Assembly: GCF_910588395.1 (NCBI RefSeq)
Contig: NZ_CAJUPA010000013.1
Span: 32,438 to 58,491 of the forward strand
Direction of reading: 5' to 3'
Source: an uncultured Faecalibaculum sp.
Lineage (GTDB): Bacteria; Bacillota_I; Bacilli_A; Erysipelotrichales; Erysipelotrichaceae
DNA length: 26,054 nt
Part shown: in pieces, positions 1 through 7,997 of the stretch
Numbering within the stretch: the stretch's first letter is position 1
How the letters are laid out: the number at the start of each line of letters is the position of its first letter
The notes under the pieces: model-generated
What the model saw: only the letters and a program-made list of their open reading frames with translations
Told to the model about the DNA's origin: nothing
The model's database searches: none
Program-made: the position numbers and the translations under genes

Positions 1-118
1 GGCCGTATTTCTTGTCTGCATCATCAAATGTGTCAGCCAGCAGCTCGATCAGAGCGTTGCCGTAAGCAGTATCACCAATAGCCGGTGTCAGTTTTGCGAT
101 CATTTCATCTTTTGTCAT
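1..118 (-). CDS. Small unknown protein, copy A (partial, runs off the window)
   Basis: This is the N-terminal 39 codons of a gene whose 3' end lies outside the window. It starts at the ATG on the minus strand at 118, with GAGG eight bases upstream. The protein begins MTKDEMIAKLTPAIGDTAYG and matches copy B (148-411) at 116 of 118 nucleotides. The only coding change I see is Asn for Lys at about residue 21 (base 56); the other difference (base 98) is silent. It is the third member of a tandem family whose other members are 87 residues long. I do not recognise the family. The composition is charged, Ala/Lys/Glu-rich and probably helical, with no signal peptide or membrane segment. Function unknown. 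Confidence 0.8.
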   Translation of the reverse strand, partial: MTKDEMIAKLTPAIGDTAYGNALIELLADTFDDADKKYG

Positions 119-147
119 ATTCTTTGCCTCTTCTTCTGATTTGTTTC

Positions 148-411
148 TTACTTCAGAGCAGCCTGTGCCTTTTCCAGTACAGCTACCTTTTCTGCTTCAG
201 CAGCAGCCTTGGCTTCTTCGCCCAGGGCAGCGTGTTTCTTTTCCCAGCCCTTCAGGAAGCCCAGACGGTCATCGATGCGGTCCAGTGCATCCTGGCCGTA
301 TTTCTTGTCTGCATCATCAAATGTGTCAGCCAGCAGCTCGATCAGAGCCTTGCCGTAAGCAGTATCACCAATAGCCGGTGTCAGTTTTGCAATCATTTCA
401 TCTTTTGTCAT
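148..411 (-). CDS. Small unknown protein, copy B (87 aa)
   Basis: An 87-residue acidic, Ala/Lys/Glu-rich soluble protein with a likely helical second half. I chose the ATG at 411 over upstream in-frame starts. GAGG lies eight bases before it, both relatives start at the same MTKxE sequence, and this start makes the length identical to copy C. Copies B and C align without gaps and share about 45% of residues, including GDTxYGK near the start, KYG around 39-41 and the charged tail. The gene lies between copies A and C on the same strand, with 29-51 bp spacers, so the three are probably co-transcribed behind rimO. I do not know this family and assign no function. Confidence 0.82.
   Translation of the reverse strand: MTKDEMIAKLTPAIGDTAYGKALIELLADTFDDADKKYGQDALDRIDDRLGFLKGWEKKHAALGEEAKAAAEAEKVAVLEKAQAALK
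294..411 (-). repeat. Near-identical direct repeat of 1-118
   Basis: Bases 294-411 match bases 1-118 with two substitutions (56/349 and 98/391), an offset of exactly 293 bp. The similarity stops at the start codon: the leaders differ (ATATTCTTTGCC against TGTATGTACC after the start on the plus strand). This points to a recent coding-unit duplication or a gene conversion confined to the coding part. The left end of the repeat is cut by the window edge. Confidence 0.9.
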
Positions 412-462
412 TGTATGTACCTCGTTTATATTCTCCATCATACGGATTTTGGGTCCGCAGTG

Positions 463-726
463 TTATTCAATTGCCTTCAGAGCTTTGTCGATGATCGCGA
501 TCTTATCCTCTTCCGCGGTCTCACGGGCCTCTTTGCCAAATGTCTTGTCGATTTTGGCATAGGCTTTCAGGATAGCCAGACGTAAGTCGAGACGGTCTTT
601 CATATCCCATCCATACTTCTGTTCACTGTCGCCGAATGTCTTTTCTGCTTCTGCAACCAGTTCCTTGCCGTAGGGGGTATCACCAACTGCAGCTGTCAGC
701 TTGCTTACCAGTTCTTCTTTAGTCAT
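463..726 (-). CDS. Small unknown protein, copy C (87 aa)
   Basis: An 87-residue paralogue of copies A and B beginning MTKEELVSKLTAAVGDTPYG. The ATG at 726 is preceded by AAGGAGGT ten bases upstream, which fixes the start. It has diverged from copy B by more than half of its positions but has the same length, the same GDTxYGK motif and the same charged helical tail, so it is an older duplicate. It begins 39 bp after the rimO stop on the same strand with no terminator visible in between, so it is probably the next gene of that transcript. No signal peptide, membrane helix or known domain is visible. Function unknown. Confidence 0.83.
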   Translation of the reverse strand: MTKEELVSKLTAAVGDTPYGKELVAEAEKTFGDSEQKYGWDMKDRLDLRLAILKAYAKIDKTFGKEARETAEEDKIAIIDKALKAIE

Positions 727-765
727 AGAATCTTCGACCTCCTTAGTCGTCAGCAGGACCCTGGC

Positions 766-2055
766 TTATTCAGCCAGCACGCCTGCGACATCGTACGGCC
801 TCGCTTCGTCAATGCGTACATGAACGAAGGAGCCGGGATCGATTTCCCGGGGACTTGTGAAAATCACCTGTCCATCCGCTTCGTCCGGAGCATCCGCTCT
901 GGATCTCCCTCTGTAGCGTCCGGTCAGTGCTTCCCGTTCTTCCACGAGAACTTCGATCACTTGTCCGATCTTCTTTTGATTGCTTTCCAGCGAGATTTCT
1001 TCCTGGATCCGCATCAGCTGATCCAGCCGCCGCTGAGCCGTCTGATCATCCACTTCAGGGCTCATGGACCAGGCCGGTGTGTCTTCTTCTCTGGAGTAAG
1101 TGAAGGCACCGAACCGGTCCCAGCGGACCTCTTTGACAAAGCTGAGCAGTTCCTGAAATTCCTCTTCGGTTTCAGTGGGAAAGCCGACAATTGCTGTCGT
1201 CCGCAGGGTTGCCTCCGGAAACAACTCGCGGATTCTGCTCACCAGCGCCAGAACCTCTTCCTTCGAACCCCGGCGATTCATCAGCTTCAGAAGCCGGTTG
1301 TTCGCATGCTGCATGGGGATATCGAAGTAAGGAAGCACTTTGCTGCTCTGTTTCATGGCCTGAAGCACTTCTTCGGTGATTTCGTCAGGATACATATACA
1401 GGATGCGGATCCAGTGTATCCCTTCGACCTGATCGACCTCCCGAATGAGGTCGGCCAGCATCAGCCGTCCGTAATTGTCCAGGCCATATTTCGTGGTGTC
1501 CTGGGCAATCAGAGTTACTTCTTTGACACCATGTTCAGCCAGGGCTTCGACCTCTTCCCTGACCTCACTTAGAAGTTTACTCGTCTGATTTCCCCTTATC
1601 AAAGGAATTGCACAGTAAGCGCAGCGATTTGAGCATCCATCGCTTATCTTCACGTATGCGCTCCAGGGATTGCCGCTCAAAGCCCTTTCAGACTTTGCAA
1701 AGCTGCCATTTCCTGCGTCATTGAGCACTTCCTGCAGTTTTTCAGCCAGTTCGCCATAGTCCCGGATGGGAATCACGGCATCGATTTCCGGGATCTCCTG
1801 ACGCAGCGTGTCTTCATACCGCTGTGCCAGGCAGCCGGTCACAATCAGTTTTGATGCATACTGGCTCATTTCGAAAATTGTATTGATCGATTCTTCCTTG
1901 GCCGGCTGGATAAAACCGCAGGTATTGATGACAATGGCTTCCGCCTGCCGGGGATCCGCCACGATTTCATGACCGTTTTCCCGCAGAACCCCCATGATCT
2001 GCTCACTATCCACCAGATTCTTGCAGCATCCCAGGGATACAAATCCTACCTTCAT
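766..2055 (-). CDS. rimO: Ribosomal protein uS12 methylthiotransferase RimO
   Basis: A radical-SAM methylthiotransferase of 429 residues, the usual RimO length. In the family RimO adds a methylthio group to an aspartate of ribosomal protein S12, using two 4Fe-4S clusters. Visible here are the N-terminal cluster cysteines C10 (SLGC), C46 (NTCGF) and C75 (TGCLAQR), and the radical-SAM CxxxCxxC triad at C141, C145 and C148 (GCSNRCAYC). A C-terminal TRAM-like segment of about 65 residues follows. The opening MKVGFVSLGCCKNLVDSE is typical of RimO rather than MiaB. The start codon overlaps the stop of the upstream yhaM gene (ATGA), so the two are translationally coupled. Confidence 0.95.
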   Translation of the reverse strand: MKVGFVSLGCCKNLVDSEQIMGVLRENGHEIVADPRQAEAIVINTCGFIQPAKEESINTIFEMSQYASKLIVTGCLAQRYEDTLRQEIPEIDAVIPIRDYGELAEKLQEVLNDAGNGSFAKSERALSGNPWSAYVKISDGCSNRCAYCAIPLIRGNQTSKLLSEVREEVEALAEHGVKEVTLIAQDTTKYGLDNYGRLMLADLIREVDQVEGIHWIRILYMYPDEITEEVLQAMKQSSKVLPYFDIPMQHANNRLLKLMNRRGSKEEVLALVSRIRELFPEATLRTTAIVGFPTETEEEFQELLSFVKEVRWDRFGAFTYSREEDTPAWSMSPEVDDQTAQRRLDQLMRIQEEISLESNQKKIGQVIEVLVEEREALTGRYRGRSRADAPDEADGQVIFTSPREIDPGSFVHVRIDEARPYDVAGVLAE

Positions 2056-3065
2056 GCCTGTTTTCCTCCGTTTTCTGCCTGGCCGCTTTCTGCGGCCTTC
2101 TCCCGGTTTTCCGCCGGAACCGGCTGCTGGCTATAGGACCGGGGCCGGTAAATCATCCTGTTTTCCAGTGCAAACACCCGGGGACCAAAGTGTCCCGGCG
2201 CTGTGGTATCCATGGACTGTTTCATCATGAACATCCGGGCATCCAGATCATCCAGCAGACTGAGCATTTCGGCTTCCGGAATCATCGGCTCCACCGGAGA
2301 ACCGAATTCCTGCTTTCCATGGTGGGACAGCACCATGTGCCGCAGCAGCATGCACTGTTCCCGCTCTTCTTCCCGGTCATGTCCGGTGCGCCGGGCTGCT
2401 TCTTCGATCCACCCGGACGTCATGGAAATATGCCCGATCAGATTGCCTTCGCTGGTGTATTCTGCCAGCATCGGTGCCGACAGTTCTTCCACTTTCCCCA
2501 GATCGTGGAGCAGAATTCCGGCCATGAGCAGGTCCCGGTCCAGATAGGGATACAGGGGCAGCAGCGCATCCGCGGCTTTCGCCATGGACAGCGTGTGCCA
2601 GGCAAGGCCGCCCACATAGTTGTGATGATTCCGGGTGGCAGCGGGCCAGGTCAGAAACGCCTGACGCCGGCTGTCGATCAGATCCCTGGTCACATCCAGA
2701 TACAGACCCGGATTCATGGAATCCAGCACCTTCTGCAGCATGTCATCCAGTTCCTGCCGCGGGGCGGGAGCTTCCCGGACAAAGTCCAGAATATCCGCGC
2801 CCGGCACCACATTCAGATGCCGGATCCGCAGCTGCACCGCATTGCGGTGGAGAATGATGTCCCCGGAAGCCTCCACGACCTGACCGGTTGCATACTGCCT
2901 TGTCTGCTCCTCGGTGAGATTCCAGAACTTGGCATCCAGCTGGCCGCTTTTGTCTTCCAGCGTCAGGGACAGGTAGGGCGTGCCTTTTCCTGTCCTGCCG
3001 GTATCACACTTTGTAATCAGGGCCCGTACCCGGGCCCTGCCTTCCTGATTCAGTTCCTTGATCAT
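2052..3065 (-). CDS. yhaM: 3'-5' exoribonuclease YhaM (OB-fold plus HD domain)
   Basis: A 337-residue protein with the YhaM/CbfA architecture: an N-terminal OB-fold nucleic-acid-binding domain (about residues 12-87), a linker, then an HD phosphohydrolase domain (about 145-290) with the metal-binding HD pair in LLHDLGK (H187, D188) and upstream H157. YhaM is a single-strand 3'-5' exonuclease that trims RNA, and possibly DNA, ends in Gram-positive bacteria. The ATG at 3065 has GAAGGA about six bases upstream. The last 25 residues are a hydrophilic tail. The gene is 91 bp downstream of the glycosyltransferase-RecX gene and overlaps rimO by 4 bp. Confidence 0.92.
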   Translation of the reverse strand: MIKELNQEGRARVRALITKCDTGRTGKGTPYLSLTLEDKSGQLDAKFWNLTEEQTRQYATGQVVEASGDIILHRNAVQLRIRHLNVVPGADILDFVREAPAPRQELDDMLQKVLDSMNPGLYLDVTRDLIDSRRQAFLTWPAATRNHHNYVGGLAWHTLSMAKAADALLPLYPYLDRDLLMAGILLHDLGKVEELSAPMLAEYTSEGNLIGHISMTSGWIEEAARRTGHDREEEREQCMLLRHMVLSHHGKQEFGSPVEPMIPEAEMLSLLDDLDARMFMMKQSMDTTAPGHFGPRVFALENRMIYRPRSYSQQPVPAENREKAAESGQAENGGKQA

Positions 3066-3156
3066 TGTCCATCCTTCCCGACGATGCCTGGCATCGCCTC
3101 TGTTGATTGACCGTCTGCCGCCGGGGCAGCGGATTCTCTTTTTCTTTTTTCGGGCT

Positions 3157-5208
3157 TCATTCCTCTGTCCGGTTCAGATCCCGACTGTCTGTACCGGGCT
3201 CCTCCATCCCGGAGGCCCCTTTTTCCTTCTGATCCAGCTGATTCGGCTCCTGCAGGTTTTCCAGAGCGCCGGGCAGTTTTTCCAGCACCTGATCCAGGGT
3301 GAATCCCTGACGGAGGCAGTACTGAATGATTCTGTCCTTCCGCCGGTCGCCGTCCAGCGAGGCATACAGTCTGGCTGCATTCTCCAGTGCCTGATCCAGG
3401 GCCTGATGGTCATCCTGTTCCAGTTCCAGATCATCACCGGTCTGACGGGCAATCTCCGGGGAGAACCCGCGGCTGACCAGACGCCGGACAACCAGCTGAC
3501 GCTTGTACCGGGCGGACTGGGCCTTCATTGTCTTCAGCATGCCCAGGGCTGCCTTGCGGGCACTGTCATATTCTGCATCGGGATCCATTTCCGAAAGGAC
3601 GGTCTGCACCAGCTCGGGATCCAGTCCGTCTTTGGTCAGCCGCCGCCGGATGGTCTGCAGACTGCTGCCCATCCCCTGCCAGTAGGCCGCTTTGCTGCGG
3701 GCATACTCTCCGTCATTCAGGTATCCCCGGACTGTGAATTCTTCCACCACAGCCCCGGCTTTGGCGGTATCCAGACCGCGGCGCCGGACCAGCCAGTCCT
3801 TGAGCTGCCAGGATGTCATGTCCCGGGAAGCCAGTTTTTTCCGGGCTGCCATCCAGGCTTTATAGTAATTCTGAAACTGCAGGTAGTTTCTGACCACCCA
3901 TTCATCCAGTTTCGCCTGCAGCCCGATTTTCAGATCGAAGAAATCATCCATGGGAATCAGCAGCTTCAGAGGCTCCTCATCTGCTTCCCGCTGCAGGGTG
4001 AGATACATGAACTCCCCCACAGCCCGCATCTTCTCCACGTCATAGGTCGCGGCATAGTCGGAAATCGCCTGCTCGTAAACCGATGCCACTTTGCTGCCGA
4101 AGATTTCCGTGGTGTACGGACGGGTTTTCTGTATGCAGGCTTCGGACATATCCGGATGTCCGTTTGTGAAAAAGGCATCCAGTTTCCGGGCCAGTTCCCC
4201 GGCGTCATCAAAATACCCGCCGGTGACTCCTTCCGTGACAAGTTCGGTGAGCACAGGATCCCGCCGGCCGAATACCGGCAGTCCCGCCGCCAGGGCTTCT
4301 ATGTACGTCATGCCCTGGGTCTCGGATGTGGACGCGGAAGCAAAACAGTCCGCCAGTCCGTAATAATAGGGCACATCCACCGCATCCACCCGGCCGGTGA
4401 ACAGGATGCGTCCGGTGGACTGCATCTCCCTGGTCATCTCATGATAATGTGCTTCATCCGGTCCCGAGCCTACCACCAGCAGCCGGAGGCTGCTGTCCTG
4501 CGCCTGTGCTGCGGCTTCAATGACCATCTCCAGCATTTTCTCCTTCGCCAGACGGCCCACAAACAGCACAATGTGATCCGAGGGTTTCAGCCCCAGGGAA
4601 GCCGCCAGCTGTTCTCTTCGCCCGGGGTCCAGTCTGCTCATGTCAAACCGGGACAGATCCAGCCCGGTGGGCACAACATATATCGGGGTGATCACACCAT
4701 AGCTCAGAAGGGCTTCCTTGGTTTTCTGACTTGGGGCGATCACTGCCTGCCCGCCATTGCCGTAGGTACGGCTGATGCTGCGCAAAGCCGCTTTGGAGAG
4801 TTTCTCCACGCCGGAGAGCTCCATGGGGTTGAAGTAATGCGTATAGTTCTCCCACATGGTGTGATAGGTATACACCAGGGGGATGTGAAAATCCCTGGCA
4901 ACCTGACGGCCGTAAATGGCCACGCCATACTCGGTCTGGACGTGCACTACATCCAGGTCCATTTCCCTGATATACCGGTCCGCCGTGAGCTGGAACGGGC
5001 TGGACATCTTGTAGCCATACAGCCGTTTCAGTTCAATGCCGGGAAGGCGCAGTACATCTCCTTCCCGGCAAATGGCCGATCCTGAATGATTGGCAATCAC
5101 AAAAACTTTGTGTCCCAGGCGCTCCAGCGCCCCTTTGAGCGTTACGATGCTGGACACAACCCCGTTGATATCCGGCAGATACGTATCTGTAAAAATTCCG
5201 ATCCTCAT
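3157..5208 (-). CDS. GT4 glycosyltransferase fused to a C-terminal RecX domain (683 aa)
   Basis: One uninterrupted reading frame encodes two proteins normally found apart. Residues 1 to about 390 are a GT-B/GT4 glycosyltransferase like monoglucosyl-diacylglycerol synthases: an opening MRIGIFTDTYLPDINGVVSS, a VYTYHTMWENYTHYF motif near 112-126, and the E-x7-E catalytic signature at E296 and E304 (ETQGMTYIE). Such enzymes sit at the membrane and transfer glucose to diacylglycerol. Residues from about 405 to 645 look like a complete Gram-positive RecX, the RecA inhibitor, with GYLNDGEYAR near 495-504 and repeated three-helix units. The tail is hydrophilic. The only internal Met near the join (residue 464) has no ribosome binding site, so separate translation of RecX is unlikely. 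The start overlaps the upstream gene's stop (ATGA). Confidence 0.85.
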   Translation of the reverse strand: MRIGIFTDTYLPDINGVVSSIVTLKGALERLGHKVFVIANHSGSAICREGDVLRLPGIELKRLYGYKMSSPFQLTADRYIREMDLDVVHVQTEYGVAIYGRQVARDFHIPLVYTYHTMWENYTHYFNPMELSGVEKLSKAALRSISRTYGNGGQAVIAPSQKTKEALLSYGVITPIYVVPTGLDLSRFDMSRLDPGRREQLAASLGLKPSDHIVLFVGRLAKEKMLEMVIEAAAQAQDSSLRLLVVGSGPDEAHYHEMTREMQSTGRILFTGRVDAVDVPYYYGLADCFASASTSETQGMTYIEALAAGLPVFGRRDPVLTELVTEGVTGGYFDDAGELARKLDAFFTNGHPDMSEACIQKTRPYTTEIFGSKVASVYEQAISDYAATYDVEKMRAVGEFMYLTLQREADEEPLKLLIPMDDFFDLKIGLQAKLDEWVVRNYLQFQNYYKAWMAARKKLASRDMTSWQLKDWLVRRRGLDTAKAGAVVEEFTVRGYLNDGEYARSKAAYWQGMGSSLQTIRRRLTKDGLDPELVQTVLSEMDPDAEYDSARKAALGMLKTMKAQSARYKRQLVVRRLVSRGFSPEIARQTGDDLELEQDDHQALDQALENAARLYASLDGDRRKDRIIQYCLRQGFTLDQVLEKLPGALENLQEPNQLDQKEKGASGMEEPGTDSRDLNRTEE

Positions 5209-6446
5209 GAAGCAATGTCCTTTCCATCTTCCATTTTCCGCTCACCGGTTTCCATAGCCGGTTCCTGCCGGCTGTCTGCGCACCCGACGGGCCGCAGGTC
5301 ATCAATGGACAATCCCACCGGTTCCCCGCCGGCGGGCGCTCCGGTCTCCGGATACTCCGGATCCGCCTGTTGCGCAGACTGCAAATCCGCTTCCATGGCC
5401 GGCTGCGGATTCAGTGACACCGGACTCTGCTGATCCCGGCGTTCGTATCTGGCCCGGGCAATCATGAACATCACCCCGCCCAGAACCAGAATAATGTGAT
5501 AGGTGGAAACCCGCCACAGGATCATCACCGCAGAAGCCAGGCTCCCCAGCAAGGTGGAAAACACGATGTTGAACAGGACTTCTGTTCCTCCGGAGGCGCC
5601 GGGAATGGGAATGAAACTGTTGGCCATGTACACAAAGCTGGACAGGGCGATGACGTCAATGAGCTGGCTGAAATGCAGATCAATGTGCATGAAACGCGCA
5701 ATGATAAAGGGTAGCATGTACAACATGGTCAGCCGCACAAAGTTGATGCCTGCACACTGCAGAATGACTGTTCTGTCCCTGGAAAGTTTCTTGATTTCCC
5801 GGGTGAAGGATGTCATCTGCACTGTCCAGCTTTCAATCATGTGCTGCGGATTCTTGATGAACCGGAAATGGGACAGCAGTCCGGCCAGCCGGTGAGCCAG
5901 TGAAATGTACACAGTGGGAAACAGGGCCATGGTGTACAGAAACAGAATCACCAGAATATTCACCACATAGCCTGCCAGAATGATGGTGAACCAGGCAGAC
6001 TGATGGGCGTAATAGGAAAACTTCAGCAGGAAGAGAATGGTGACATACACCATCATGGTCGTCTGGTAGATGATGAAATCCGCCCACAGCAGACTGGCTC
6101 CGTCTGAATAGTCGATTCCCTGTTTCTTGAGGATGTATGCCTGCCCGAACTGACCGCCTGTGGAACTCGGTGTGATGCCCGAAAAGAAGGTACCGGTAAA
6201 GGCCACAACGATCCCGTCCCACCAGGTGTAGTTTTTCACATATTTCCGGGCGAGCACCTTATAGGCAAGCCCCCACACACAGGTGAAGAGAATCCCCCAG
6301 CTGAGGATCACCACCAGTCCCAGGGGACTGATTTTGCCAATGGCATCCATGACTTCCTGGTAATTGTCCTTCAGGGCAAACCACAGGGCCCCTGCGGTCA
6401 GAGCCGCAATGAGCAGAAAGTTCCAGATATAATTGCTTTTTTTCAT
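5205..6446 (-). CDS. Flippase-like multi-spanning membrane protein (LPG synthase TM-region family)
   Basis: A 413-residue integral membrane protein with roughly eight hydrophobic segments, related to the UPF0104/AglD family and the membrane part of lysylphosphatidylglycerol synthase. Family hallmarks are TPSSTGGQFGQAYI near residue 110 and PIPGASGGTEVLF near 285-297. Members are thought to move or modify lipids at the membrane. The last 70 or so residues are hydrophilic and Pro/Glu-rich. I used the ATG at 6446 rather than an upstream one at 6497. It overlaps the preceding stop by 4 bp, and the protein then opens MKKSNYIWN directly before the first helix. Its position between two glycolipid glycosyltransferases suggests it handles their lipid product, which is inference. 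Confidence 0.83.
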   Translation of the reverse strand: MKKSNYIWNFLLIAALTAGALWFALKDNYQEVMDAIGKISPLGLVVILSWGILFTCVWGLAYKVLARKYVKNYTWWDGIVVAFTGTFFSGITPSSTGGQFGQAYILKKQGIDYSDGASLLWADFIIYQTTMMVYVTILFLLKFSYYAHQSAWFTIILAGYVVNILVILFLYTMALFPTVYISLAHRLAGLLSHFRFIKNPQHMIESWTVQMTSFTREIKKLSRDRTVILQCAGINFVRLTMLYMLPFIIARFMHIDLHFSQLIDVIALSSFVYMANSFIPIPGASGGTEVLFNIVFSTLLGSLASAVMILWRVSTYHIILVLGGVMFMIARARYERRDQQSPVSLNPQPAMEADLQSAQQADPEYPETGAPAGGEPVGLSIDDLRPVGCADSRQEPAMETGERKMEDGKDIAS

Positions 6447-7492
6447 GAACGGAAATGATCCTTGTACTTCCAGGCCTGTACATAGAAAGTCTTCCACATG
6501 CTCAGAACATGATCAGCGGAATAGTACTCGGAAATTTTCCGGCTTTCCTCCTGATACTGCGCATATACCTCCGGCGTGGAGGACAGCACGTGCAGAAGTT
6601 CGGTGAATTCCTCCACAGAATCCCCCCGCATATAGTGTCCCATGAGGATTTCTTTATACAGATCCAGATCCCTGATGACCATGGGTACATGCAGATTGGC
6701 TGCTTCCAGTATGGTCATGGGAAACAGTTCGTTATAGGACGGAACAAAGAGTACATTGGTCATATTGTAGAGTTCCGCCATCTTTTCCCGGGGCACAATC
6801 CCGGTGAAAATCACATTGGCAGGGGGATTGTCCATGATTTCCTTGAGTTCCTCATACCCGTCTGTGATTTTTCCAAAAGAAAAACCGCCGGCCCAGACAA
6901 ACGTCAGATGGGGAAGCCGCTTTGCGGTCTCCACAAAATCCCGTACTCCCTTTCGGGTCTGAACCTGTCCGGCTCCCAGCACCACAAACGCATCCGGATC
7001 AATGCCATATTCCCGCCGGGCTGCATCACGTTTTTCCTTCCCCAGGGGATGGAATACTTCATGAGAGACATAATTGGGTATATAGCGGATTTTTCGTCTG
7101 GGAATTCCGTATTTTTCCAGTTCCGGAATAAAGCTGGGATTGACCACGATCAGATGATCTGCGGCATTGTAGAAACGGATGATATACTCCGCAACGATCT
7201 TGCGCAGGGGCCCTGGCACTTTCAGGCTCCCGTCCATCACCGTGTCCGGAAGGAAGTGGCAATATGCCACATTGACAGCCTTTTTGTTTCTCATGCGCAG
7301 AAAAAACAGAGGATCAATGGTGTGAAAATGCTGAATATCTGCTTCTCTGTCCGGTTTGTTGACTTCCACATCAAACAGGTCCCGGGCCTGGCTGACAAGA
7401 GCCACCTGCTCTTTATACGCACTTCCCACACCCTGTCCATCGACCTTGTCGGCGCTGGAATACATATTGATCCTGAGTTTTCTGTTCTCCAT
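6443..7492 (-). CDS. Glycolipid-type GT4 glycosyltransferase (349 aa)
   Basis: A GT-B fold glycosyltransferase with the E-x7-E signature at E255 and E263 (NELFPMTILE) and a nucleotide-sugar-binding half after residue 165. The opening INMYSSADKVDGQGVGSAY resembles the enzymes that add a second hexose to glucosyl-diacylglycerol in streptococci and relatives (CpoA/LafB type). It is followed in the operon by a monoglucosyl-DAG-synthase-like enzyme, so the pair could make a diglycosyl glycolipid anchor. Sugar and acceptor cannot be read from sequence. The ATG at 7492 was chosen over one at 7555: GAGGGG sits six bases upstream, and the upstream codons lie across the promoter. Confidence 0.82.
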   Translation of the reverse strand: MENRKLRINMYSSADKVDGQGVGSAYKEQVALVSQARDLFDVEVNKPDREADIQHFHTIDPLFFLRMRNKKAVNVAYCHFLPDTVMDGSLKVPGPLRKIVAEYIIRFYNAADHLIVVNPSFIPELEKYGIPRRKIRYIPNYVSHEVFHPLGKEKRDAARREYGIDPDAFVVLGAGQVQTRKGVRDFVETAKRLPHLTFVWAGGFSFGKITDGYEELKEIMDNPPANVIFTGIVPREKMAELYNMTNVLFVPSYNELFPMTILEAANLHVPMVIRDLDLYKEILMGHYMRGDSVEEFTELLHVLSSTPEVYAQYQEESRKISEYYSADHVLSMWKTFYVQAWKYKDHFRS

Positions 7493-7516
7493 CTGGTGCC
7501 CCTCTTTCCTTTGGAC

Positions 7517-7522
7517 ATTATA
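7517..7522 (-). promoter_or_regulatory. Extended -10 promoter of the glycolipid-yhaM-rimO operon
   Basis: The minus strand reads TGCTATAAT, a perfect -10 hexamer with the extended TGN motif. It ends about 25 bp before the start at 7492 and lies just after the terminator of the preceding gene. No good -35 is visible, which is common for extended -10 promoters. Transcription would start near 7510. Confidence 0.65.
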
Positions 7523-7582
7523 GCATGGAACTGTTTTGCCCGGCTTTTTGCCCAATCTGTTAAGGAAATGGTCAGAAATGAC

Positions 7583-7615
7583 AAAAGCCGGTATCAGGCT
7601 TTTCCCTGGTACCGG
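7583..7615 (-). terminator. Intrinsic terminator overlapping the end of the 107-aa gene
   Basis: The minus strand has CCGGTA-C-CAGG, a six-base loop, then CCTG-A-TACCGG followed by CTTTTGTC. The stop codon (7594-7596) lies inside the hairpin. It separates this gene from the glycolipid operon. Confidence 0.65.
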
Positions 7616-7917
7616 TCAATGTTTTTCAGCACATGCTTTCGGCCATTGTGTCTGGCAGTCAGCGCAAACACCAGCAGCAGCAGTGACAGAACGGCGACAA
7701 TCAGCGCGATCCATTTCACCACATTCCGCACCCCTTCGGAGATATCCGGGAGAAAGGCATCCTTCATACCTGTGAATCCCCAGAAAACCAGAAGCAGTGA
7801 TATAGCCAGCACAATTGACGCATTCCGGGCGACTTTCACCACCCGCTTGAGCATTTCATTTTCCTGCTGAATGGAGGCGCCCAGCGCTTCCCGTTCTTTT
7901 TTTGACAGTTTTGCCAT
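7594..7917 (-). CDS. Small membrane protein with two predicted helices (107 aa)
   Basis: An unrecognised small protein. Residues 1-30 are charged and likely helical (MAKLSKKEREALGASIQQEN). Hydrophobic segments at about 33-50 and 68-87 are followed by a basic tail that probably faces the cytoplasm. The ATG at 7917 has AAGGGA six to seven bases upstream. The gene lies alone between the PTS terminator and its own terminator, so it is probably monocistronic. I see no catalytic motif and assign no function. Confidence 0.72.
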   Translation of the reverse strand: MAKLSKKEREALGASIQQENEMLKRVVKVARNASIVLAISLLLVFWGFTGMKDAFLPDISEGVRNVVKWIALIVAVLSLLLLVFALTARHNGRKHVLKNIDRYQGKA

Positions 7918-7950
7918 GGCTGGTCCCTTTCTTCAAATAAACAACAGATA

Positions 7951-7986
7951 CAAATAAAGAGATGAAGGAGATTCCTTCATCTCTTT
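7951..7986 (-). terminator. Intrinsic terminator of the mannose-family PTS operon
   Basis: A perfect 14-bp inverted repeat (AAAGAGATGAAGGA and its complement, 7956-7986) with a three-base loop, 12 bp after the EIID stop codon. On the minus strand the stem runs out into TCTCTTTATTTG, a moderately U-rich tail. Confidence 0.85.
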
Positions 7987-7997
7987 GATGTACGGAT

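Noticed and set aside
1..411. A CRISPR-like or short-repeat array at the left edge.
   Set aside because: The repeats are whole coding units with start codons and ribosome binding sites, not short repeats with spacers.
3058..5085. A 675-codon open frame on the plus strand opposite the GT-RecX gene.
   Set aside because: The opposite strand has conserved GT and RecX motifs; this frame is rich in Pro/His/Gln and matches nothing known.
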